From assembly GCA_032164295.1 (NCBI GenBank), contig JAJHTX010000004.1, forward strand, positions 1,240,001 through 1,304,000: a DNA stretch of 64,000 nucleotides, in the 5' to 3' direction. Under the pieces are notes generated by a model. It saw only the letters and a list, made by a program, of their open reading frames with translations, was not told where the DNA came from and did no database searches. Shown here one piece after another: positions 24,953 through 38,643 of the stretch. Source of the stretch: Inonotus obliquus (Eukaryota > Basidiomycota > Agaricomycetes > Hymenochaetales > Hymenochaetaceae). Made by a program: the position numbers and the translations under genes. The first letter of the stretch is position 1. The number at the start of each line of letters is the position of its first letter.

Positions 24953-27499
24953 ATGACCGATCTCTACCAGTCACAAAATACCTATTCCACTCGTCCCTCT
25001 AACCAATACCCTCACCTAGTCCCCAATACCAATGCCTACTCAACAACAGTACCTCCCCCATCGTCTGCCAGCCACAACTCTAGCACAGCCAGCAGCTCCC
25101 ATTCTCACCCTCCCTCCGGCGATGAACACGACGATTCAGACTCTCCTCCAAAATCTCAAGAGACCTCTCCGACAGAGTCAAAGCCTCCCCAGAAGACTCA
25201 GAGCACGTTCTTGACAAAACTCTACGCGTATGTACCCCCCGTCTCTTGTGCTCGCGTGCGTCACTGACTCTGCAACCCTGCCAGTCTTCTTGAAAAGCCG
25301 GAAAATCACCATATGATTCGCTGGGACCCAGCTGGTGACCACATTATTGTCGAACGGCCTGAACAGCTTGCACTTCATGTTCTTCCTTCCGTCTATCGTC
25401 AGTCGCGCTTCGCCAGCTTCTCGCGTCAGCTCAATGTGCGCTTTCAATTTCCTTTCGCATATATTTACCATTTTCTGACACAACCCTTTTTTCGTCCTGT
25501 TGCTCAGATTTACGGCTTTATGCGCAAGGTCAACCTCAGAAACGTTGATCCTGCGATTGATGATCCCGACGCCAGCACTTGGTGTAAGTATTGCATCTTT
25601 TTGACTATATGCATCCTCGGGTGGCACATTTTGTTCTAATTTCAAATATTTTACCTGGACTAGCACATCCGACGCTTAACCGACACTCGCCTCCCGAGGT
25701 CGTCGCCAACTTCAAGCGGCGAGTCCCACCGCGCTTACCGAAGCCGCGTAAACGTCAAGAACCGGAGATGCCACAGGTTCCTCCGCCTCGTTCTTCGATG
25801 GGCATGGGACCCGTCCCACTTAGCGTTCCCTCGTCTACCTTAGGGTCACCCAGAGGAGGCAGGGCGCGTGGTTTCTCCGCACCAGGGTCCTACGTCCAAA
25901 GCTCTGGCTGGGGTCAGTCCTACCCGCGCAATGCGCTTCCGCCACTCACCGTTCCATCTGACCCTCCGTCGCTCGCGTATGGCGGCAGTCACTCTGCGCA
26001 CCCTGGCTTGCATCCAATCTCACCTGCTGATGATCACTCACAATCTGCGGGAGGTTTCTCGCCTGCTTCCTACGGGAGTGGCATGCAATACAGCTACGCA
26101 GACTCGGGATCATGGGGAATGTCACCCAGTAGTGCCGGTTCGTCCCAACAGAGCACGGGCAGTCTGTCGTCTCTTCTTAACCCGTCTGGTGGCCAGTACT
26201 CTCGTGCCACGATGCAGTCTTCGTACCCCTCATCGTTCTCAGGTGTATCCATGCCCAATAACCACAGTGCGTCAAGTTTGTCTCCGGACAGTCGACCGAC
26301 AACGGCATACTCGGCTTCCTCCATGTCGTCGATGCCCTATGACACTGAACCTACCTCAGCGAGCATGTCCCATGATTATTCCCGACCGAACTCGAGCCAC
26401 CACCGCCCAATCAGTCCGGCGCGTCCGCACTCTTCACACAAACCCGGCCTTGGAGGTGGCCTCGGCGGCATGAACTCTTATTCCTCGTCTGGTGCCGGAT
26501 ACATGGGTTCTGCAGTGCGTCGTGCAAGACGTCACTCACAGGCCATGAGTCCTTATCCGAGTCCGTATGACAACGGATCTGGCCATGCGATGGAATCATC
26601 ACATTACCACTCAGCGAGACCATCATCTTCGCCGCAGCCCTCCCCTCTGACACCTGGAGGAAATGAACACCACGTGTCGCGTGTTCGCAGCATGGCCAAC
26701 CTGCCAGCGGTTGACACTGTTGGCGTTTCGCAGCCGTCTGCTTACACTTTCAGTCCTGGTGGCGATTTCGCTTATTCTGCAGGCGGTGCGAGTAACGGGA
26801 ACGGAGTCGGGCATGGCTCACCACCTATTCACTCGAGTGCAGGGCATGGAACGGGGCATCTCAGCAATGTCGAACCGATGGATTGGGGTCGCTCCGTACG
26901 TCCTTCCACAAGCACAAGCAGCCTGAGCGCAGCGTCTCATACCAGCTCAAGTCAAGCAAATACACCGCCTGTTGATAACGGTTACGGAGCCGGCGAGGAC
27001 ATCAATCGCTGTGAGTAGTCTTACTGTCTATTCGGTTCGGGCTTGGTTCTGTGTGCATCTTGGTCAGTCGGGCTTTCTCCTGTTCCTACTATCCCTATTT
27101 CACTTGACCCCTTTCCAAAAGTGCAAGTCCCTATCTTGTACACATGAATTGTATGTGAAGGAGAAAAAGATCGAAGGCACGAACAGAAACGGTTCTTTCG
27201 GGTTCGATCAGACTTCCGATCTTCCCTTCTTCGTGTGCCCCCGCCTTCTTTCCACCAATCCTACGCGCTTTTCCCATGTCCATTAATCCACTTTCACTTT
27301 GATCGCTGTTTCTGCTCCAAAGAGAGAATTGAGATGCGTATTCTACATCTCCTGCCCGATTGTCCGAAGTTGTATCGTATTGACTTTCCGTTCGCTGACT
27401 TCCAGTCGTCTTCAACCAGTCTCGCCCGACTTCGGCTTCGTCCCCATGAACGAGGGGATCCAGACGTATGCTGCAAAAACGGCCGAACTTGCTGTCTAA
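24953..27499 (+). CDS. HSF-type DNA-binding transcription factor
   Basis: Five exons (24953-25227, 25285-25435, 25508-25583, 25664-27010, 27420-27499) join to 642 residues. After a Ser/Pro-rich lead comes the winged-helix HSF domain (about residues 84-195): FLTKLYALLEKPENHHMIRW, then VLPSVYRQSRFASFSRQLN with the recognition helix, IYGFMRKVN, and TWSHPTLNRHSPPEVVANFK with a basic run KPRKRQ. No heptad-repeat trimerisation domain is obvious; the remaining 400 residues are Ser/Gly/His/Tyr-rich low-complexity sequence, as in fungal Sfl1-like factors rather than canonical Hsf1. The last exon was chosen because only the acceptor at 27419 keeps frame to a stop; that 409-nt intron is the least certain part. 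It borders the 12-kb gene desert. Confidence 0.85.
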
Positions 27500-28980
27500 T
27501 TGGAGCTTGAAGCGCTTGAGGAAAGGACGGAGGGATGGAATGCGAAAGAATATTATTTTGACCGGACATCAGCGGTTTGATTAAAGGGTGCTCCCCAACC
27601 ACATCTAGCTCTCAGCCCACAGCGCTCGTTCGCCATTCGGATCACTATTCGAGCGAGACGGTAGGGAGACTATCCAGATTTTTACTCTTGCCTTCTTGGC
27701 TGTTGCCGCACACGTAGCCTTCTTTGTATCCGCCCTGGGGTTCAGTTCTTGCTCGGGATTTCGACAACGCTTTCGGATGTCCGACGCGACCTCGAGGTAA
27801 CTCCTTAAATCGTATTTATCTCAAGAGCGCGCCTATTTGAGCGCGTTCGCATTTTGCTCTAGAAGTTCTTCCTTCTCATCTGTATTGCTTTTTCCTTTTT
27901 TCTCGTTGGACTACTCTTTTCTTCGTTCTGCTGCTTTATCGAGAGACAAACAAAAATTGCACGTCTTTTGTCGATCATCTCATTTCTTTGGTCCCTGTCC
28001 TGATTCTCGCTTTCGTTCTCGTTCTCGTTTTCGTCTGCTTTGCTGTCGATCCCTGCTTCCTTGTCTTATTGATTTCCTTATCCTTTCCTACCTCGCCTAC
28101 TCGCTCGTCCCATCTCTACCTCTACTGTCTGATACGGCCGTCCCTCCTATTTCCTGGGACCCCGTAGTTTTCGAGACGGGCGATCGCCCACTGATTGTAC
28201 CCGTAGCTTTCTTTTTTGTCCGTGCTGTGTATTACCCGCTCTCTGTGATTTGATGTCTCATAAAGTAGTCGTTACTCTTCGCTTTCTTTGTTTTGCCCTT
28301 GATGTTCCTAACTGCAGCCGCTTGAATCTTTCCGTTTGGACCAAATGAGATTGATCTTCTATTGTTTGGTGTGCGTCGTGTATGCACATTATAGACAGAC
28401 GAATATAAGTACTCCTATCACTTGCACTTGCACTTCACGTTACGATTTGCAGCAGAGGTAATGTCATCTGCATATATTGAGGGACGTACGCGTGTTCAAA
28501 AATAAGAGACGGTACTTCAAGTTCCTCTTCTCTTCTATGCTTTAACCTTCCGTTCCGGTGTCCAGAGCAGAGCATCGAGCGTCAACCAACACAAGGAATA
28601 TCAATGCCATGATCGGAATTAAAAGATCATCTTGGATTGGTATATCGATAACAAAGCTTCACATGCATATTATGCATATTATTGATATAAATACCAGAGC
28701 GCTATTAATGTTAATATGAATATGAATTTGATAATGATACTAAGGAGGAGAGTATATATCCTATAATGTTCTGTGATTTCCTGTGACGTCCCACAATTAT
28801 AATGTCCCGCAATTAATATTTGTCCTCCTGTCCTGTGATGTCCTCCTGTAATAAAATAAAATTAAGCTCTGGGTGTGTACGAAAGTAAGGTTCGGCCGCG
28901 GGATATCACGGCATGGCCGCGGCCCATTATACACATACACGAGTTGGGTTCGAGTACGCGAGCAAAATGAGAATTTAGAC

Positions 28981-29012
28981 GCTAGTCGGCTAGTCGGCTA
29001 GTCGGCTAGTCG
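28981..29012. repeat. Four perfect copies of an 8-bp tandem repeat
   Basis: The unit GCTAGTCG occurs four times head to tail without mismatch. It contains the same CTAG core as the dispersed motif of this region. Confidence 0.95.
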
Positions 29013-32000
29013 GACAGAAGGTCAAGGTCTTTCAAGTTTATTTAGGAAATGATAAGTGGTAAATTGTGAATTGTGCCGTGGTAAATGGTAAAATTGTGCG
29101 TGGGATGGGAGTCAGTGGCAGTGGACCGTGACTATGTAGTATGTAGTACAGAAGTAGAAGTACTTCGGATGACCATCTAGAGACCTAGAGGCCCAGACTC
29201 GGAGGCGAGAAAAAGGAAAAAGGATGGGGAAAGGGGGAAAGGGAAATGGGAAGTGGAAGTGGAAATGGAAGAAAATCCAGAATAAGAATACAAGGGACTG
29301 ACTGACTTGGTAGGAGGTAGGAAAATGGAAATAGAAATGGAAGTGGAAATGTCGATGGCGATGGGCGATGGACAGCAGTAGAGTAGTAGAAGTAGTAGAG
29401 CAGTAGAGCAGTAGTACAGCATCTCGGTCATTTCTGATATTATGATAGTATGATAGCCCCGTCCCATCAAATCGACGGCGATGCACAGTGGCACAGTGCA
29501 CAGTAGTTCACGATGCACAGCAGCAATATCAATATTGTTAGACTCGGTCACTCGGAGAGACGATCAATCAGCATCAAGCCTAGGGACGCACAGGCGCACA
29601 GGCGCACTAGTACTGAGGGGCGAGGAAGAATAAGATCGGCGAACAACGAAGGTCTCTCTTCCTCTTGAACTTGAAGGGCCAGGTATTAATCACGATTTAT
29701 GGGGGAAACTTAAAGAAGCAGAAGCCCAAGTGCACAGTGCACAGGTCGTGACTGGACTTTCCGATTTTCCAATAAGTTGATGGGGACGTGCCAGTGGCGT
29801 GATGCATATGGCGGCAGCGGCAGCAGCAGTGTGAGATGCGAGATGCGAGGTGCACGTATACTGCCACTGAATGCTACATGCTATGTGTGCTGTGAACTCT
29901 GTAAACTTCTCTAGTCTTTCAAGTCGAGTATTGACTCGTGAGCCTTGGTCAATGATCAATAATCACTATTACGGATCACATAGGAATACCAATATCAATA
30001 CCCTCTGCGTAAAGCATGAAAATCATGAGATTCCGGGGTCTTGTAAGTTTTGCACTTCGCAGTTTGCACAGAACAAAACAACAAATTGCCAGTGAGATCA
30101 TCTTTTTTCTTTGATGCAGATGCATGGGCATGAGTGAGAGAAAGAGAGTGAGTGAGTGAATGCCGGAATATGAATCGATGGTGATGGATGTCTTCAAGTT
30201 AGTTCGTAGGTCTCAGGCTGGACCAAATACACGGATGGATGATACCATAACCATAAACAAAACCGCCGTATGTGCTAGGGTGCCATGATGCTATGATGTT
30301 GTGGTGCCACGATGCCACGATGAAAGAACGAAGGACTAGTGCTCTCGCTCTCAACTCGGTCAGAGATTACCACCAGCGGGAGTCTGAAAGATCCAAATCG
30401 TATCTGTCTGGCCCGGGAACAAACAAACGAACGAGCAAGCGAACGAATGATAATAACCGTAATAACTGGGTCGATCAGCTTTGCGGGAAGCTCTTTAATT
30501 TGACTCCGTTCGGGTCGAGGTAAATTTAGTAAGGTACAACAAAGAAAGTACTGCACGTCCCGTCTCGAAGTCGAGTACAATAATTGTGTCGACGGGTCGA
30601 CGGGTTGCTATTCATCTATTCATCAAAGGTAGACAGTTGTATGAGTGAACGAGAGGTTACCCCGGTTGATCATGGTCATGGATACAGCCTAAGTCCCAAG
30701 TTACTTAGTCCATCCAGACACCAGACATCAAGTAACCAGCGAGCAAGAATAAAGAGACCATTGCGATGTAAACTCAATCACATACACTTCTAGGATGGGA
30801 AAGTCTCTGTGATAACAGAAAAATCAGTGAGAATAAACATCCTCCGTTGAGAAGGTGAAAAATCACATACGACGAATGCATGGCGCGACGCGGATGTCAT
30901 CAATCATTGAATGACTGAATCATGCACAATGCAAAACCCCGTCCAAAGCGTTCATAGAGCGGAGCACAACGACACAAAGGCGGAAAGAAAAACTTGACTC
31001 GGGCTTGGCGTGTCGGAACACAACACCTTCATCCAATTATCACAACAAAGAAAACAGATCTCTCTCTGGTTCTGGGGAAAAGATGAAAGATGAAAGAATG
31101 ATGATGATGAACAGATTCCGAAGCAATAAAGCAATAAAAAGCAATAAGCCGGTTTGGTTTGACTGAAAGCTAGGTGGCAACAGGCATCAATAAACAATAA
31201 TAGAACGGAACAAGACGAGCTATGTAGTCGGACCAGAGGACAAAGGACAAGACAGGACGTGACCAATCGGCATCGTCAAGTAAGTATACTATTCACCTTT
31301 GCGGAATATACAATCCCACGAACCATACTCGGTCTGACTCTCAGTTCGCCGTCGCTCAGATTAGCACCACATCGACTTCCGAGTCAACGGTGAGTTTGAG
31401 TTACGCAAGGGTTCGGATCGACACGCTTTCAGAAGTATGAATGAAGACATGAAGACGTTGATGGTCGCAGTCGAGGCGAGAGTCGTGAGGCATGCTTTGT
31501 GCCTGGAGTTTCCTTCAAGTTCCGTCGGTATCTAGTGTGCTCATGTTCCTGTAGAACGAGGAGTAATATCGGCATTTCTGAGAAGATGAGCGCAACATGT
31601 TGACCGTGCCGCTGGAAAACCAAAACAAGTAAGGGTCTTGTGGTCGGTCTAGCTGACTCAGCGAGTCAGCAGTACTCCGCTCCGCTGTCCAGCACGTCTC
31701 GTCTTTGCTCTACTCCTCACCGGCTTCGCGCATTAACGGTGCCGTTCCCGCTGTGCCACCAAGTGATGAACGTGATCGGGGGGAAAATAATGGCGATTAG
31801 ATCTCTTGGTCGTGCATAATGCATCTTCTGGAACCGTAACCGTGCGCGAGAAGCACCCTTCCGACCCCTGCGATCAATTTTTGGCTATACATCGCGTGTT
31901 AGAGGCTATTAACCTCTTCGGCGCGTGTTCTGGTCGATCTTCACCTTCTCTCTCTCTAGTTTACCGGAGCGAGTTTAATTTACAAAAGTCCTCCAGGTGT

Positions 32001-32836
32001 TGACTCCTTACGTTTAAGAAAGAAAGAAAAGAGGTGGTGGTGGGGACGATTGAAATATTATACGCTAAAAGTGACGTTTGTGCGGCAAAATAGTGCTCTT
32101 GTCCCTTTCTTTCCCTAGGCTAGTTACCCAAAGGCCGATAAGGATGACCCCTCGACACTCCTTTGCCTCCCTGTTTGTGTGTCTCCGAGCACCGATGGCT
32201 CCTTGGCAGTTTTGCAGTGTTTCCTTCGCAACGTTGGCAGTGCGTGAGCGGTGGGTGTCGGAGCTTAGGAGGAGGGAATGGACCATTGCAAGGGGTATTC
32301 TAGCGGTGCTTCCACGAAACCCACGGTGAGAGAAGCGGCGGAGTGTGTCCGATTCGTTGCTGCTAGTGGCTAGGGCTTTGTAAGTACTGGCATACGGTAG
32401 ATATGGTTGAGCCGTTGCATTTCATTCTCTGTCTCTTCTACTGGAACAGTCTGTCAATGAGTTTATACAGCGGAGGGCCTCGGAGGTAACCGTTCGTTTG
32501 GGTGGTTACAGAGAGCCTGTAGCACCGCACCACACCACACAAAGGGATCCGTCGGAAGACATTCTGATGCGAAGATGGGGATTTTCAGAACTGGAAGTAT
32601 GAACATTGAGCGTTCTCTCCGTCATTCCCGTCTCGTCGTCTCTTCTCACTTGAGCAGCGATCGATAAGTTGATGAAGGAAAGATAACGCTTATGGGCAAC
32701 CTTGTATTCACACGACATATGAGATGATCTGCGAATCATCCGTCAGGTGCGCCGCCCTCCATGTGTTCCAACGTGCGCTCCTCGGACCTCGTCTGAGAAT
32801 TCTTACTTTAGCGGCAGAGCAGGGATCTGATACTTG

Positions 32837-32867
32837 CGGTCGGCGGTCGGCGGTCGGCGGTCGGCGG
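32837..32867. repeat. 7-bp tandem repeat, about 4.4 copies
   Basis: The unit CGGTCGG is repeated four times plus a partial copy. It is GC-rich within an otherwise balanced region. Confidence 0.9.
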
Positions 32868-35800
32868 CTGACAGCGCACGTGTTCTCGCCGTCGACCGGT
32901 GATCTGCACGTTTGGTGAAAAGACGTAAAAGTAAGCCAACCACGGCCGAAATGAAATAGATATGAATATGAATGCATTGTGAACTTTATTGAGGACTCGC
33001 GCTGATTGAATTCTAGAACGTTGCTCATAGGGAATTGGATAACCGCCGATTTCGGATAAGGGACTACCCATGTTGAAGGGATGTGATGTCGAGATGTTGA
33101 CATGACTCTGGGGCGTGATCACTAGATTACGAAATGTGCAAACCTAACGTTAACGCTGGCAAGGCAAGACAAGGAAACTTGTTCGAATTCAACGCCGATG
33201 TCATGTCAGAGGCTCGGATCGATCGATCGATGATCTTCGACGTCGCCGATGCCTCCAGCTCCGTCGGTACCCACGTGTAGCGGGTCGAACAAAGAATGAT
33301 CCCGCGCGAAGCCTCACTCAGAGGATTTGCGCGGTGACCCTGCAAAAACGTTATCTCTCTGGGGGGGGGACTTCCTCACTTCTACCCGCTCTTGCGCGTC
33401 ATCCATCGAGACAATTCTGATGTCTCCTGTACAAGTCCGTAGATCCTATACCGGTATGACTGGGAAGTCGCAAAGTACAAGAAGGGCCCGGGCAAGGCCT
33501 CATGTACATACATGTGTGTTCTGGGTATCTTTATTTTTCTGGTGGAATGTCTACGTGAGAATCTGAACGGGAACAGGGGTCAGTGCATTGCGTTATGGGA
33601 TGATGGGGTGATGGGTCGACTTGGGGGACGTAGACATAATTAACCTCGACTAGGGGCAGTCGGAATCAAAGTCATAATCGGGTCGGTCGGTCGGTGCGCT
33701 CATCGCGTATGTACATCCCAGGCCCTCTCCGCGGAAAAGCGTCCGATGAAGGATTACGAGTCCCATCCAACAATCTTTTCGCCGCCGACACCAGACACCA
33801 TGACAAAGGAGGGCCCACATGCCAGTACTAATGTTGCCTGGCAGCCCCCAGTACCAGTACTAGTCAAGTCGCCGCACCGCGCAACAAAATGTTCCCGTAC
33901 CGTAACCGTAACCGAAAACAGTCAAAGCCACCCGTATTCTTGGTCACGACTCACGACTCTAGCAGTAACCTCCGCACCTCCGCATATGCTCCATTCACAC
34001 TAGTACTATTACTATGTGTCTTCCAGTCTTCACGTGCATGTGCGTGACTCCCTCACTCAGCACGATGCACGATGCATATTGCACAATGCACTATGCACAC
34101 CACTTATCATAATCATAAAGTTATCGGAGGCAGTTGATGAACCCGACCGCGGGCCCTGTGTACGTTGTTACCTTGTCTCGTCCTATCCCTATCCTATCCT
34201 ATCAATGTCCGCAAGGCATGTCGTAACCCCCCCAGGCCTGCGGTCTCTCCTCCCCCTGCCACACATGTACAGTGCTAGAACCCGTACCGTGGCCGATAGT
34301 CTCTGGGGGACTCGGACTTTCGATACGTACCTGCCACAAATAGCTTGGATTCGTTTTTCAGTAATGAGCGCTTTTGTTATGCGTTATGTGAGAAGTGGAT
34401 AAGTGGATTACCTGTTCAAGGTTCAGGGAGGCATACATATTACACACACAAAATAAATGCTAGCGTCCACCCGTTCGGCTCCTGGAACTTTATTCGGTGC
34501 AATGAACCCTTTCGTCCCTTTCGTTCTTGTTCTTATTATGCTGTCTCACCTGCTATAGCACCGGCAACCGAAAACAAAGACTAGTACTCACTGCCATGCA
34601 TGTTCAATCAATTGCATATTCCTCCGGTATAGCCATCCGCCGGGGCCATGTATATCGATATCCATTCAACAATAAAAATATCAAATTATAGTCCCTGGCT
34701 TGCACAGCACTATGTAGTAACGACCAGCGAGATAAGATGAATGCATGATGCAACGGATGATACCACCAGCGTCTTTTGTTTTTCTTCCGAGTCTTTAACT
34801 CTTCTCCTATTTCCACCACTAATACAATCTCGAATCTCGACTTGACTAAACAAAGGCCAGAGAACGAGACGCTGGCTGGCTGGCTGGCGGCTGGCCATGC
34901 GCCACGTTATCGTTCAGCTTCCGGCCTGAGTCCTGAGTGTACTATGCCCCGGGTTCGGCTTGAACCGTTCAATAAGATTGTTATTCGATCTATACAAATG
35001 CAAACGGCATGCTGTGTGCTGTAAAAAGGGGGTAAAACGAAAAACGATTACGGTCCGAGGACTCGGAAGTTTATGATAGATATTTCTGAACTGAACTGAA
35101 CAAGCTGGAGCTGGAGAAATATCGCAAAGGCCTAGGAGCAAAAGGTAGGCAAAATGTCGAGGGTCGATTCATCATTCCGAGTCCGAGTCCGATTTCGAAT
35201 CCGACAATTTTCTCGTCGTGCTCTTCTATGGGTTGTATAGTTGAGTATGTAGTATGTACTTCTGATCGGCAGACCCTACCCCTCCCTTGCCCCTGCTCTT
35301 TGTTCGATTTTTTTTGGGTCCTTCGGTCCTTAGGTAAGGTCATTGATATTAGAGCGGAGAGCCGGGTACGGGGAGCGGTATCCGGAGTCCCTCTATCCTA
35401 TCCAAGAAACCGGAAGCAAAGTTTATTCGTAATCGTAACTAATCGTAATCGTAATCGATATTTCTAATCCTAAATCATGATTATTGATTACGTATATGTC
35501 ACGCTCACATGCACACGCAACGGAAGGAAATTTCTTCTAAACCTAAATTGAGTCTCAGTCTTTCACTCTCATAAACCATATGCCATATGCCATATGCATC
35601 TCTCGGTCGGAGTTGCTTCGGACCACAGTATCTGCTGGTGGCTAGGTCGAAAATCAAATCAGTGGTATAGTGGTATCATTTGATCATGATTCATGTTGGA
35701 GATGGATGGGAATATTGGGCTCAGGCCAATCAAGTACTCAGAACTGTCTCAGGTGGTCTTACCTTGCATTGATCCCAGACGAGAGAGAGAGAAAGAAAGA

Positions 35801-36875
35801 AAAATCGGGCTATCAGGCAATCAGCGCATCTCACATCTCACATCTTGCATCTTTGCTGGTGAGCCCGATATAGCTCTTGATAGTTCTATAGCTATGAAGT
35901 ATTAACTTATTCCCATGCCAGTGCACTGCATTACAGAACAGAACAGAGTTGAGCTATTACCTCAATGTTTTCAAACTCAGTACTCTCTACATCAATTAAC
36001 TCACTTTGGAGAGAGGGGGTGATCTTGGATGGGATAGGATGGGGTTCGACCAAACGAGTCGATGCTGTAATCGGCTGTTCCGTCCGAGTCCGAGTACGCA
36101 TCTGCAGGTTGTATTGTATTGGAGTCATAGTCAAGCAAGGAAAGAGGATGCACATGCACATGCATATGCTCATTAGCTCGCTCTACATCATAGGTACCGT
36201 TTGTAGCTGTGCTTGGAAGTCTCTGAAAAAACTTGACTTCCCTTTTTTAGTTTTTCGTAGATCTTTTCCTAGGCTTTCGTTACACAACAAAGTGACTAAA
36301 CGCGGACAAGGGGGTATCGCGGACTAGTTGGGGCGAGAAGGTTAGGAGAGGAGAAAGAGAGATGAATGAGATGAGAGGCTCGGTACCCGGAAAGCCCGCG
36401 CCAGCGCGACGTTCGTCCATTCGTCTGTTCGTCCATTCGCCTCTCGTCCCTCCCCCCATTTCGCTGTCTTTTAATTTCAAGGGTGGGGTGACGAATGCGG
36501 AATGAGAAGAAGCATAAAGATGCTCTTCTTAATCATGATGTGCGTGTTTTGTTTGTTTGTATATAGTGATGAAATGGACTCAAGTTACCAATTGTAGCGT
36601 ACGCTTCTAAGCGTATTAACCGCACCAGCACACACCTTCTCTCGGGCTTCTGTTGTCAGAGAAAAATAAAAGAGGACGAGCCAGGAACGGCGCTTGGAAT
36701 TAGTAGACTCTTTTCCTAGCCTGAGTACTAGTGAGTTGCTTTTTAATTGCAAAAAGTTGTTTCAATAACTTCAGTGATTGCTGTTCTAATGATTATCTTT
36801 ATCAAGGCGTCACTAGTCTCAAGTTAGTGTCCTCGGTGCTATCGGACAAGAAAAGAGGAGAGAGGAGGAGAGACC

Positions 36876-36904
36876 CCCTTTCCCTTTCCCTTTCCCTTTC
36901 CCTA
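36876..36904. repeat. (CCCTTT)n tandem tract
   Basis: Nearly five copies of a pyrimidine hexamer. It resembles but is not a telomere repeat (TTAGGG/CCCTAA), so it is read as simple sequence. Confidence 0.85.
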
Positions 36905-37192
36905 TACCTGTTCCGAGTTTCCGAGTCTGCTCTACTCCTTTTGATGATACAGGCCGCTTTTCGTCCTGTGCTACTAAGATCAATCAGTGGCGTTGCTTCG
37001 AAGAAGCAGAAGAAGATATGGGGACCTTGACCTTCCGTCCTGTGCCCATCGTCTCATCGTCCTGTGCACTGGCACGCTTTGATTATGATGTGATGTGTCC
37101 CCTCAGCACAGCACTTCATCTAATTCGTGAGTCGTGAGTCGTGACTGTGACCGCCTGCCACTCTGCCACCAGTAAGTACTGCCACTGCTGCG

Positions 37193-37225
37193 TATGATGT
37201 GATGATGTGATGTGATGATGTGATT
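37193..37225. repeat. ATGATGTG-type tandem repeat
   Basis: Alternating ATGATGTG and ATGTG units, about five in a row, with slippage-like length changes between units. Confidence 0.85.
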
Positions 37226-37629
37226 GCTAAGATGGTCCGGGACACCCGATATCTTTCACGTCAAAGGTGTGATAACAAATATAACTCGTTTGTACATTGT
37301 GTAGCACCGATTGACCGCATGCAAGTGCAGATGCGGGCATTAGGAGTCATTCTTCATCATGATTAGATGTCGGTGTCGGTATCAGTATTGTAGTATTCAT
37401 TCATCATGATCCCGGTTGTACAGTACGTGTTAATTCATTCTTACATTTTACGTGTTACTTAGACTTATCAGAGTTGTAAGACTAATGAAGAGACGATGAT
37501 TTAGGTATTTTCATTTGAGAGAGGTCGGTGTTAGCTTTTAGGATATTCGGTATTCCGTGTATGCGGTGATGCTGATGATGCTGATGGTGCCAGAGACTCG
37601 GAAGGGAGTCAGTTTGAGTCATCAATTCT

Positions 37630-37664
37630 AATACCAATGTCAATACCAATATCAATGTCAATGT
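37630..37664. repeat. Degenerate AATRYC hexamer array
   Basis: Six consecutive hexamers vary only as AATACC, AATGTC or AATATC, so the unit is diverging at two positions. A similar shorter array lies near 29985-30002. Confidence 0.8.
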
Positions 37665-37858
37665 ATTACAGCTAGCTTCGCAAAGAAACATCCTGGCATT
37701 CGGGTTGATAGAAGAGCTATGGATATGGAAAGGGGCAAGGGGACTCGGAGAATTTCTGGAGGTTAACGTTCAAGTTCCTTCGTCACGGAAATTGCAATTG
37801 CAATATCAATTGCACCTCGTATGGATGGAAACTGAACTCGGCAAACTATTGTAGTATT

Positions 37859-37872
37859 CTAGTACTAGTACT
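37859..37872. repeat. Perfect AGTACT palindrome, site 1
   Basis: AGTACTAGTACT, a 12-bp perfect palindrome, at 37861-37872, preceded by CT so that the core overlaps twice. One of two full copies in the desert. Confidence 0.8.
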
Positions 37873-38631
37873 GTTGAAATGGCATCCGAGTCCGATTTGT
37901 TCGATTCTCGGGTCGTATCAATCACAGTCGTTCGTTTACCTTACCCCTGCGAACATATTATATTGTATCAAATCGAGAACCGTCACTCTCACTCATGATG
38001 CATTCCGCGGAGAACTTGATAATCACTTGCTCTCTCGCTCTCGCTCTCCAGCTCTCGCACGCGAATTTCAATTCAAGTCAACAAATCAAAAAGGAATTGT
38101 GATGAGATGGGACTCGGACCCATATGCATATGCATGGTTCGGTTAACAGTACTAGTGACTTCCTTCGCGCTTGCCTCTCGAATCCTCGAATCCATGAACA
38201 CTTGAATCCTCGATCACTCACTCCCCTCCGCTATCAACACCAGAATCGGGATCGGAACCAAAGCTTGGCTTTGACATGACCACCACCTCTACATATACTA
38301 GTACTGGCAGTAGCACATGCGCACATGCACAAGTCTGTATGTATACCTCACAGTCATACATCAAATCCCGTCCGTCCATCCGTCCGTGGAGTTATCCACG
38401 TCTATTGATCTCCCACACCAATCGGAAGGGAAACCCCCTATTCTATATTCTATTGAACGGAACGAATGGAATGAACCGAATGATCGAATGAATGAACTGA
38501 ATGAATGAACGAATTGAATGAACGAATTGAACAGAATAGAAACTTGAACGGGAGAACTCTGAAGGTCTCAAGGTCTCAAGGTCTCCGTCCGGAAATAAAT
38601 CAAGTGGTTTACTTTACTTATTCATAATATT

Positions 38632-38643
38632 AGTACTAGTACT
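38632..38643. repeat. Perfect AGTACT palindrome, site 2
   Basis: Second full copy of the same 12-bp palindrome, 760 bp from the first. Eight further partial sites contain the CTAGTAC or GTACTAG core. Confidence 0.8.

Noticed and set aside
27837..28253. 138-codon frame rich in Phe, Ser and Leu
   Set aside because: It is the translation of a pyrimidine-rich tract just after the HSF gene and looks like 3' UTR, not a membrane protein.
28981..29012. Regular direct repeats that could suggest a CRISPR array
   Set aside because: Unit of 8 bp with no spacers, in a eukaryotic genome; a simple tandem repeat.
29112..29551. Two overlapping minus-strand frames of about 125 codons with HFHFHF runs
   Set aside because: They arise from GGAAATGGAAGT-type simple repeats; no conserved pattern.
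36876..36904. Telomere-like CCCTTT tract
   Set aside because: The unit is not the fungal telomere repeat and the run is short and internal.
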